From an uncultured Lachnospiraceae bacterium (GTDB lineage: Bacteria; Bacillota; Clostridia; Lachnospirales; Lachnospiraceae), in contig CALEFO010000065.1 in the NCBI GenBank assembly GCA_937877165.1, positions 1 to 7,820 of the forward strand: a stretch of DNA of 7,820 bases. The letters are read 5' to 3'. Positions 1 through 5,558 of this stretch are shown piece after piece. Under the pieces are notes generated by a model. The model had not been told where the DNA came from. It saw only the letters and a list, made by a program, of their open reading frames with translations, and made no database searches. Position 1 is the first letter of the stretch; each line of letters opens with the position of its first letter. The position numbers and the translations under genes were made by a program.

Positions 1-70
1 GCCGGAAAGGAATCTCGACATGTCTCAAACAATAGATCTTACCTGCCCCAAATGCCGATTGTGTGAGGAT

Positions 71-640
71 TCAGCGGAAGGTCAGGGAGTCGTCCGTCAT
101 GGAGTCGATGATGGCGAGAGACTGCAGATTGATGCCGCGTTCGCGCAGCTCCTTTCCGCCCTTCTGAAAGCCCTTTTCGATGACGATGCCGACTCCGGCG
201 CAGGAGGCTCCCGATTGCCCAATGAGGTCCAGAAGTCCCTCTACAGCGCAGCCGTTTGCGAGAAAATCGTCGATGATGAGAATCCGGTCATCCGGCTGCA
301 GATATTTTTTGGAGACGATGACGTCGTAGGTCCTTTCGTGCGTATAGGAGGTCACCTTTGTGGTGTAAAGGCTCCCGTCAAGATTGGTGCTCTGCGATTT
401 CTTGGCGAAGACGACCGGAACATGGAAATACTGGGCCGCGATGCAGGCGATGCCGATGCCGGAGGCCTCGATGGTAAGAATCCGGGTGATGTCCTCCTGC
501 CCGAACAGGCGGTGGAACTCCTTCCCGATTTCATTCAGAAGGTCAATGTCCATCTGGTGATTGAGAAAGCTGTCTACCTTGAGAATGTTGCCGGGACGGA
601 CTGCTCCATCGCGGAGAATGCGTTCTTTTAAGAGCTCCAT
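71..640 (-). CDS. xpt: Xanthine phosphoribosyltransferase (purine salvage)
   Basis: A 189-residue protein of the type I phosphoribosyltransferase fold. The family joins xanthine and PRPP to give XMP and pyrophosphate in the cytoplasm, feeding recovered xanthine into GMP synthesis. Seen: the N-terminal MELLKERIL start typical of Xpt, a basic loop at about 79-84 (AKKSQS), and the PRPP-binding motif IIDDFLANG at about 122-130, with the acidic pair D124-D125. Length is close to the roughly 190-194 residues usual for bacterial Xpt. The frame stays open far upstream, but the start at 640 is chosen because AGGAGA lies about 7 bases before it and homology begins there. It is divergent from the ABC exporter. 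In Bacillus, xpt is usually followed by a xanthine permease gene; the 70 bases beyond the stop hold no gene I can support. The Cys at 131, just after the PRPP loop, is a small variation. Confidence 0.93.
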   Translation of the reverse strand: MELLKERILRDGAVRPGNILKVDSFLNHQMDIDLLNEIGKEFHRLFGQEDITRILTIEASGIGIACIAAQYFHVPVVFAKKSQSTNLDGSLYTTKVTSYTHERTYDVIVSKKYLQPDDRILIIDDFLANGCAVEGLLDLIGQSGASCAGVGIVIEKGFQKGGKELRERGINLQSLAIIDSMTDDSLTFR

Positions 641-688
641 TGAAAAATCTCCTGAATTGTGAAAGATAGATGGTAATGGAAACACCAA

Positions 689-700
689 ATAGTATACCAT
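689..700. promoter_or_regulatory. Palindrome AT-N-GTATAC-N-AT at the xpt -10 (possible operator)
   Basis: ATAGTATACCAT is palindromic except at the two N positions and overlaps the xpt -10 element. The same pattern, ATNGTATACNAT, recurs at 5441-5452 by the promoter of the peptide-binding protein. A repressor site is one explanation. A chance product of -10-like sequence is another, because TATACT itself supplies half of the core. The region 641-811 otherwise shows only a small hairpin (CGGTG 761-765 with CACCG 772-776), and I see no convincing promoter for the exporter. Confidence 0.3.
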
Positions 701-721
701 ATCAGAGAAGGCACCCGGCAA
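691..721 (-). promoter_or_regulatory. Predicted xpt promoter with extended -10
   Basis: On the minus strand, TATACT (complement of 691-696) is preceded by TGG, making an extended -10 element. TTGCCG (complement of 716-721) lies 19 bp upstream as a fair but widely spaced -35. Transcription would begin near 684, giving a leader of about 45 bases before the xpt start. That is too short to contain a purine riboswitch. A GTATAC-centred palindrome overlaps the -10. Prediction from sequence only. Confidence 0.6.
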
Positions 722-811
722 GAGCCTGTCGGAAGTCTTTGCATTTGGAAACTGCAGCATCGGTGCGGACACACCGGCTGCCTTATTCGGCAAAATCCAC
801 GAGGTATGGAA

Positions 812-2560
812 ATGACGCAAAAGGACTTTAAAAACTGGTCGGAGCTGAAAATATTTCTGTCTTATTTCAAGCCGCACCGGGGACTGTTCTATCTGGATAT
901 GTTCAGCGCACTGGCGATTGCCATGATTGACCTGGCTTTTCCGGCAGTGTCCAGGTGGTGCATGTACACCCTTCTTCCGGAGAATGCCTGGAGGACGTTC
1001 TGGGTGGTCATGCTGGTTGTGACCGGGGCCTATGTGCTGCGGTCCGTTTTCTATTACATCATCAGCTACTGGGGACACAATTTTGGCGCACGGGTTGAAG
1101 CGGACATCCGCAGAGATTTGTTCCGGCATATTCAGGAGCTGAATTACGGCTTTTTCGACCATAACCGCGTGGGACAGCTGATGAGCCGTCTGACGACAGA
1201 CCTGTTCGACGTGACGGAGATGGCGCATCATGCGCCGGAGGATCTTTTTATTTCCACTGTGACGATCCTCGGCTCATTAATCATTATGTTCACCATCCAG
1301 TGGCGGCTTGCGCTCGTTCTTGCACTGATGCTGCCGGTTTTCCTTGCGGTGGTTATGCACTGCAGGCTGCATATGAGGGACGCTTCGCGCAAGGTCAAGG
1401 TGACGGTGTCCGCGATCAATACGGAATTCGAGTCGGAGCTGTCCGGAATCCGGACGGCGAAGGCCTTTGCCAATGAGCCGGAGGAGCTGCAGAAGTTTGA
1501 GAAAGCGAACCAGAGCTATCGGGGAGCAAAGTTCGGCTTCCACCGCGCGATGGCAGAGTTCAATGCGGCGATGGAATTTTTCCTCTGCATGCTGTCTGTC
1601 GCGGTAATCGCGGTGGGCGGAGCTCTGATTATGCAGGGAGAGCTGAACGTAATCGATTTAATTACCTTCAGTCTGTATGTCTCTGCGTTTGTAAGCCCGA
1701 TCCGGAAGCTCGCCAATACCTCCGAGATGATTGCAAACGGAACGGCGGGACTGCATCGGTTTGTGGAGCTGATGCGGACGGAGCCGGAGCTGAAGGACAG
1801 GAAGGATGCGGTCGCCCTGCAGAAGGTAAAGGGTGACATCCGTGTGGATCATGTGTCCTTTGCCTACCAGAAGGGGCAGGGAATCCTGCATGATGTCTCG
1901 CTGGAAATCCGGGAGGGAGAGACGATTGCCTTCGTCGGATCCTCGGGCGGCGGAAAGACAACACTCAGTCAGCTGATTCCGCGGTTTTATGATGTGACCA
2001 GCGGAGCCATTTATCTGGACGGACATGATGTGCGCGATGTGACGCAGGAATCCCTTCACCAGAACATCGGTGTGGTGTCGCAGGATGTATTTCTGTTTGC
2101 AGGGAGCATCGCAGAGAATATCCGGTATGGACGCCTGGATGCGACGATGGAGGAGGTCATGGAGGCTGCGGCCAAGGCCGAGATTGCAGAGGACATTGCG
2201 GCGATGCCGGAGGGGTATGATACGAATGTGGGAGAGCGGGGCGTTCTCCTTTCGGGAGGACAGAAGCAGCGGATTTCCATTGCCAGGATTTTCTTAAAGA
2301 ATCCGCCAGTCCTGATTCTGGATGAGGCGACGTCTGCCCTTGACAGCGTGACGGAGGCAAGGATCCAGGAAACGTTTGAGAAGCTCTCCCGCGGAAGGAC
2401 GACGATTGTGATCGCGCACCGTCTGTCAACCGTGAAAAATGCTGACCGCATCGCGGTGATCGATGAGGGGAGAATCATCGAACTGGGAACACACGAAGAG
2501 CTGATGGCAAGAGACGGGGAGTACGCGCAGCTTGTGAAGACACAGGAGCTGAAGAGCTGA
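812..2560 (+). CDS. ABC exporter half-transporter (fused permease and ATPase)
   Basis: A 582-residue half-transporter with an N-terminal six-helix membrane domain (helices at about 26-47, 62-85, 144-162, 164-183, 252-275, 281-298) and a C-terminal ATPase. All ATPase motifs are present: A-loop Tyr352, Walker A GSSGGGKT at 376-383, Q-loop Gln424, signature LSGGQ at 480-484, Walker B VLILDE at 500-505 with catalytic Glu505, D-loop SALD, and switch His536. It should therefore be active, probably as a homodimer because no partner gene is present. Substrates of MsbA/LmrA-type exporters include lipids, drugs and peptides, and nothing here tells which applies. Start choice: GAGG at 801-804 is 7 bases from the ATG at 812 but only 1 base from the ATG at 806, so 812 is preferred; use of 806 would add two residues. 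It stands alone between a divergent promoter region and a convergent terminator. Confidence 0.95.
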   Translation: MTQKDFKNWSELKIFLSYFKPHRGLFYLDMFSALAIAMIDLAFPAVSRWCMYTLLPENAWRTFWVVMLVVTGAYVLRSVFYYIISYWGHNFGARVEADIRRDLFRHIQELNYGFFDHNRVGQLMSRLTTDLFDVTEMAHHAPEDLFISTVTILGSLIIMFTIQWRLALVLALMLPVFLAVVMHCRLHMRDASRKVKVTVSAINTEFESELSGIRTAKAFANEPEELQKFEKANQSYRGAKFGFHRAMAEFNAAMEFFLCMLSVAVIAVGGALIMQGELNVIDLITFSLYVSAFVSPIRKLANTSEMIANGTAGLHRFVELMRTEPELKDRKDAVALQKVKGDIRVDHVSFAYQKGQGILHDVSLEIREGETIAFVGSSGGGKTTLSQLIPRFYDVTSGAIYLDGHDVRDVTQESLHQNIGVVSQDVFLFAGSIAENIRYGRLDATMEEVMEAAAKAEIAEDIAAMPEGYDTNVGERGVLLSGGQKQRISIARIFLKNPPVLILDEATSALDSVTEARIQETFEKLSRGRTTIVIAHRLSTVKNADRIAVIDEGRIIELGTHEELMARDGEYAQLVKTQELKS

Positions 2561-2610
2561 TGGATCATTGCCGGCTTCGGAACCAGAAATAAGGAGAAAA
2601 AAGGAAGATT

Positions 2611-2659
2611 CAAACAAAAAAGTGAGCCGGGGGCCATGCAGCTGCATGGTCCCCGGCTC
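2611..2659 (-). terminator. Intrinsic terminator for the dipeptidase-transglutaminase operon
   Basis: Bases 2624-2659 form an inverted repeat of 18 + 18 with a single G.T wobble (GAGCCGGGG... to ...CCCCGGCTC) and the palindrome GCAGCTGC at its centre. In practice this is a stem of about 16 bp with an AGCT loop. On the minus strand the stem is followed by ACTTTTTTGTTTG (complement of 2611-2623), a good U-tract. On the plus strand it is followed by GAACAGTATC with no U-tract, so it should terminate the minus-strand operon and at most pause or stabilise the end of the exporter transcript. It lies about 30 bases past the transglutaminase stop. Confidence 0.87.
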
Positions 2660-2689
2660 GAACAGTATCCGGCTCGTATGCGAAAAGGA

Positions 2690-4111
2690 TCAGGAGAGAT
2701 GCTCCGCCTTCGTCACCTTCCGTGTCGAGGTGAACTGGTAGCCGGTCAGACTTCCGTCCTCGTATTCGATTTCGCCGGCCTGATTGTCGTACGGGTCGTC
2801 GCGGAAGTAGGTCATCGGCGGGGTCAGCTGCTTCTGGAACTGCGGGTTCGACGGCAGACGGAACGGATCGAGATTCCCGAAGAAGTGACGCTGCTTCCAG
2901 ATCTGACCGCTCCGGTAGGAGCCTCCGCCGTAGGACGGATCTACATACAGCCAGCCGTAGGGCGCCAGATAGACGATTGCCCAGTCATGACTTCCGGGAT
3001 CGGCGTCGCAGAATTCGTTGCCCGACTCCCAGCGCGCCGGAATGCCGAGGCACCGGCAGAGGGTGATGAACATCAGTCCCTGCAGTCCGCAGTCACCCTT
3101 GCGGTTCATGGCCGCGTATTCGCCGAGGTTCTCGATGTTGAAGTAGCAGCGGACGAAGGAGTAGGTAACCTCGGTTGTAATGTACTGATAAATGGCTCTT
3201 GCCTTTTCCAGAGGCGTCTCACAGCCGTCGGTGATCTTGTGTGCGAGATTCACCATGAAGGGAGTGAAGCGGATATGAGGCTGCTGCTCGGCAAGATCCT
3301 CGGGCTTTACCTGATCGGCAGGATAAGGCTTATTCATTTCTGCACGGTTTGCGGCGACCGCTTCCTTTGTCCAGAGGTCGTGATAGACGCTCTTTACAGT
3401 GTATTCGTACTCCACGAAGAAATCGTGGTTTTCCTGAATATCCTCTTCGTAGCAGATGGTGCGCTGCGGTGCGTTCTCGTCGGCGAGAATGTAGTGCTCT
3501 GAGGAGGTTTCCAGAATCCGGATGTCGGAGACATAGGAGCAGGCGCAGACAACCGGGATGTAAACCTTGATTCTGCCGGGGCGGAATGCATCGTCATCTA
3601 CGCGGACGGTGAAGCGGATGCGGAAGCGCCAGGAGTCGCTGCCGTTTTTCTGCATATCGATCAGAGACTGCCAGAAGGTGTTGCCTGGAGCGGCATCGGG
3701 TGTCTTCTCAACCGGCGCGCCGGCCTTTTCTTTGTTGGCTGCGTTTTCCAGATCGTTTTTCAGGGTGCCGGCCATGCTTCGGATGAAATGCTCCTTGCCG
3801 TTTACATAGATCCAGTCGATGCGGCCCTTGTCCTGCAGCTCGCGGAACTTTTCGGGAGTCAGATCCGGAATCACGGTCTTGGCCTTTTCAAATGCTTCTT
3901 CATAGGAATACGGATAGTCCGAAGGAAGCGCGCGCAGGATTTCGCGCTCGACGCGGAGCTTGGATTTCAGGTTCTCGCAGATGTCTTTCTGCAGCCACTG
4001 GTCGATGAGACGTGCCTCGCCGTCAAAATCACCGAACTGCTTGCGGCTTTCAATGTCAGTGGGAAGCGCGGTGCCGAGTGCCTCCAGATCGTTGTAGCGG
4101 AATGGTTCCAT
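2690..4111 (-). CDS. Transglutaminase-like (papain-fold) cysteine protein
   Basis: 473 residues with no signal peptide or membrane segment seen, so probably cytoplasmic. A transglutaminase-like core spans about 280-395. It carries the complete triad: Cys341 in KGDCGLQG, His375 in GSHDWA and Asp391 in YVDPSYG. Prokaryotic members of this superfamily are mostly thought to be proteases or amidases rather than cross-linkers. Before the core lie a charged, mostly helical N-terminal part (1-125), a Pro/Ala-rich linker (about 127-144) and a likely beta-rich segment (160-245, WRFRIRFTVRV...). The C-terminal tail (about 405-473) includes FFGNLDPFRLPSNPQF, seen in related clostridial proteins. The start is fixed by AGGAGG seven bases upstream. 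It follows the M19 dipeptidase stop by 23 bases in the same direction and is followed by a strong terminator, so the two are very likely co-transcribed. A role in breaking down imported or recycled peptides is inferred from this pairing; the substrate is unknown. Confidence 0.87.
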   Translation of the reverse strand: MEPFRYNDLEALGTALPTDIESRKQFGDFDGEARLIDQWLQKDICENLKSKLRVEREILRALPSDYPYSYEEAFEKAKTVIPDLTPEKFRELQDKGRIDWIYVNGKEHFIRSMAGTLKNDLENAANKEKAGAPVEKTPDAAPGNTFWQSLIDMQKNGSDSWRFRIRFTVRVDDDAFRPGRIKVYIPVVCACSYVSDIRILETSSEHYILADENAPQRTICYEEDIQENHDFFVEYEYTVKSVYHDLWTKEAVAANRAEMNKPYPADQVKPEDLAEQQPHIRFTPFMVNLAHKITDGCETPLEKARAIYQYITTEVTYSFVRCYFNIENLGEYAAMNRKGDCGLQGLMFITLCRCLGIPARWESGNEFCDADPGSHDWAIVYLAPYGWLYVDPSYGGGSYRSGQIWKQRHFFGNLDPFRLPSNPQFQKQLTPPMTYFRDDPYDNQAGEIEYEDGSLTGYQFTSTRKVTKAEHLS

Positions 4112-4118
4112 GGGTGTT

Positions 4119-4124
4119 CCTCCT
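4119..4124 (-). promoter_or_regulatory. Ribosome binding site of the transglutaminase-like gene
   Basis: AGGAGG on the minus strand, 7 bases before the ATG at 4111. It sits in the 23-base gap after the dipeptidase stop, which supports independent initiation on a shared transcript. Confidence 0.8.
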
Positions 4125-4134
4125 GTGTGAGTTG

Positions 4135-5232
4135 TCAGAGTACCTCGTCGTAGACGCGAAGCACATTTTTATAGAAGATACTCTCTATTTCTTCCCGCGT
4201 AAAGCCTTCTTTTTCGAGACCTTCGGCAAGGAGCGGGAGCTTGTCGGCGCTGCCGTAATCAAGAAGACCCTCAATTCCGTCAAAATCCGTGCCGATGCCA
4301 AGGCACTCCCTTCCGCCGACATTCATGATATGGCGGGCGTGAGCAGCGATGGCGGAAAGACTCTGGCGTGGATCCTTTTCCTTCGGCTCCAGGAATTCCG
4401 GGCAGAAGTTGATGCCGGTGACGCCGCCGTGCTCGGCAAGCTTGCGGATCATGTCATCGGTAAGGTTGCGTCCGCATCCGCAGACGGCCCGCGCGTTGGA
4501 GTGACTGGCAACGAACGGTCCCTTGACAATGCGGCAGACGTCGTAAAAGCCGGCATCCGAGAGGTGGGAGACATCCACAAGTATTCCCATATCCTGCATG
4601 GCCTCGACGAATTCCACGCCGCGTTTTTTGAGACCGTGATCGTCTGTCGGAACGAATTCAAAATAGTGCGCCTTATCCGGATGGTTGGGGCTTGCCAGTT
4701 CATTCTCATGATTCCAGGTTAGCGTCATCATTCTGGCTCCGGCATCGTACAGCTCCTTCAGGTGCTCCAGAGAGCCCTTGCAGCAGCCGCCCTCTTCAAT
4801 CGACATAAGAGCCGAGAGGCGGCCGGCCTTCTCATTGGCACGAATTTCGTCGCCGGTTGTGACCTGTGAGATGAGATCGGAGTTTGCAGCAAGCTCTTCC
4901 TGGAAAACCTTGACGAGACAGGAAACGGTATACCAGGGATCCAGGTATGCTTCCTGTTTGTCCGGATCGGAAGGCTGTTCGGAAGAAGAGGTGCTTTTGG
5001 CAGGAGCCGCGAACGGGGATGCAGCGGGAGAGAGCTCTTCCGGGTGCCGGACAAAATCGGCTCTCCGGTGGAGATCTACGAAAAGGCCGAGATTCTGGCA
5101 AAGGCACTCTCCCTTTTTCAGACGTTCCAGGTCGATCATGAGATCGTTCCTGCGAAGTGTTTTGTTCTGCTTCCGGAGCCGGGAATACCAGATCTCGGAA
5201 ATGGTATCGCAGTGCATATCGATGTATTTCAT
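4135..5232 (-). CDS. Membrane-dipeptidase-family (M19) zinc dipeptidase
   Basis: 365 residues of the M19 renal/membrane dipeptidase family, TIM-barrel metallopeptidases that cut dipeptides, including ones with a C-terminal D-residue in characterised members. The two-zinc site is intact: His7 and Asp9 (DMHCD), bridging Glu147 (SIEEGG), His223 (DVSH) and His244 (ASHSNAR), with Asp316 (GTDFDG) as the substrate/catalytic acid. No signal peptide is seen, so it is probably cytoplasmic despite the family name. A low-complexity stretch rich in Pro, Ser and Ala (about 62-95) interrupts the usual path after GLFVDL and makes the protein longer than many bacterial relatives. The start at 5232 is supported by AAGGAGGA seven bases upstream; an in-frame ATG at 5286 has no ribosome site. 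It is first gene of a two-gene operon with the transglutaminase-like protein, divergent from the peptide-binding lipoprotein. Confidence 0.93.
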   Translation of the reverse strand: MKYIDMHCDTISEIWYSRLRKQNKTLRRNDLMIDLERLKKGECLCQNLGLFVDLHRRADFVRHPEELSPAASPFAAPAKSTSSSEQPSDPDKQEAYLDPWYTVSCLVKVFQEELAANSDLISQVTTGDEIRANEKAGRLSALMSIEEGGCCKGSLEHLKELYDAGARMMTLTWNHENELASPNHPDKAHYFEFVPTDDHGLKKRGVEFVEAMQDMGILVDVSHLSDAGFYDVCRIVKGPFVASHSNARAVCGCGRNLTDDMIRKLAEHGGVTGINFCPEFLEPKEKDPRQSLSAIAAHARHIMNVGGRECLGIGTDFDGIEGLLDYGSADKLPLLAEGLEKEGFTREEIESIFYKNVLRVYDEVL

Positions 5233-5316
5233 GCGCAGGTCCTCCTTAATATATATGATGCTGCAGGATGAGGTACAGCCTGACATGGGCTGGCAGACAT
5301 TCTGCAGTCTCCATAA

Positions 5317-5343
5317 ATTGTATCACTGTATGCAATCCTGCAA
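5317..5343 (-). promoter_or_regulatory. Predicted promoter of the dipeptidase operon
   Basis: On the minus strand, TACAAT (complement of 5317-5322) is preceded by TGA, giving an extended -10. TTGCAG (complement of 5338-5343) is 15 bp upstream. The short spacer is tolerable with an extended -10. The transcript would start near 5310 and carry a leader of about 78 bases to the start codon. The -10 lies within an imperfect inverted repeat, ATTGTAT (5317-5323) facing ATGCAAT (5330-5336). Confidence 0.5.
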
Positions 5344-5413
5344 AACTTCTTTTTCTATAAAAATTCGTTCATCGCAGGATCCCATGGCGGCAGGGACGGG
5401 CGAGACTTTTCTA

Positions 5414-5442
5414 TTGACAGAAAGGACTGCGGGCTGTACTAT
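5414..5442 (+). promoter_or_regulatory. Predicted promoter of the peptide-binding lipoprotein gene
   Basis: A perfect TTGACA -35 (5414-5419) is followed at exactly 17 bp by TACTAT (5437-5442), a 4-of-6 match to the -10 consensus. Transcription would start near 5449 and give a leader of about 110 bases. This is the best sigma-70/SigA-type promoter in the window, fitting the high expression usual for binding lipoproteins. Confidence 0.75.
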
Positions 5443-5459
5443 CGTATACAATTATACAG
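5434..5459. promoter_or_regulatory. Imperfect 26-bp palindrome over -10 and start (possible operator)
   Basis: The outer arms CTGTA (5434-5438) and TACAG (5455-5459) flank a core AT-N-GTATAC-N-AT at 5441-5452. Ten of thirteen base positions are symmetric. It covers the -10 and the expected start site, where a bound repressor would block initiation. The core, with GT and AC around a centre, fits the loose pattern of GntR-type operators, but no regulator gene is in the window. Confidence 0.4.
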
Positions 5460-5475
5460 AAAGTTTTACAGCCGA

Positions 5476-5554
5476 CTTTTCTCCTTTCGTACAAGAGAGC
5501 CGGACGACTGTCTTGGACGCAAGGATGAAAAGCTTTCTGCAAAAAGGAGGAAAA
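5476..5554 (+). promoter_or_regulatory. Possible leader helix sequestering the ribosome binding site
   Basis: In the leader, TTTTCTCCTTT (5477-5487) can pair with AAAGGAGGAAA (5543-5553) over 11 positions with one G.U pair. This would bury the whole AAGGAGG ribosome site of the binding-protein gene and enclose a loop of about 55 bases. A pyrimidine tract facing a purine-rich ribosome site can arise by chance, and no competing alternative fold was worked out. Treat as a candidate only. Confidence 0.28.
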
Positions 5555-5558
5555 AGTT

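Larger units (their letters stand above)
5233..5558. other. Divergent regulatory region between dipeptidase and peptide-binding gene
   Basis: A 326-base stretch without a gene. It holds, from left to right: the AAGGAGGA ribosome site of the dipeptidase (complement of 5240-5247) in a T/A-rich setting, its roughly 78-base leader, its predicted promoter (5317-5343), about 70 bases with no clear signal, the consensus promoter of the lipoprotein gene (5414-5442), an overlapping palindrome (5434-5459), and a leader of about 110 bases ending in AAGGAGG. No tRNA or recognisable riboswitch is seen. The divergent arrangement would let one regulator act on both operons. Confidence 0.75.

Noticed and set aside
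20..631. Plus-strand open frame of 203 codons with a weak GGAA-like site and a CPKC start
   Set aside because: It lies almost wholly opposite xpt, which has clear homology and a proper ribosome site. The apparent Cys motif is not followed by any recognisable domain.
660..710. GATATGG and GTTTCC..TACC on the minus strand resembling pieces of a guanine riboswitch
   Set aside because: The P1 stem, the TATAAT junction before ATATGG and the P3 element are missing, and the pieces coincide with the -10 promoter element.
641..1231. Upstream extension of the xpt frame to 386 codons
   Set aside because: The extension crosses the xpt promoter and the opposite strand of the exporter. Homology begins at the ATG at 640 with its own ribosome site.
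2636..3502. Plus-strand open frame of 288 codons opposite the transglutaminase-like gene
   Set aside because: Its start lies inside the terminator hairpin and it is antisense to a gene with an intact catalytic triad.
4012..4722. Plus-strand open frame of 236 codons opposite the dipeptidase and transglutaminase genes
   Set aside because: It spans the junction of two well-supported genes on the other strand and shows no family features.
5233..5286. Longer start for the dipeptidase at 5286
   Set aside because: No ribosome site precedes it, and the added residues would translate through the strong AAGGAGGA site used by the ATG at 5232.
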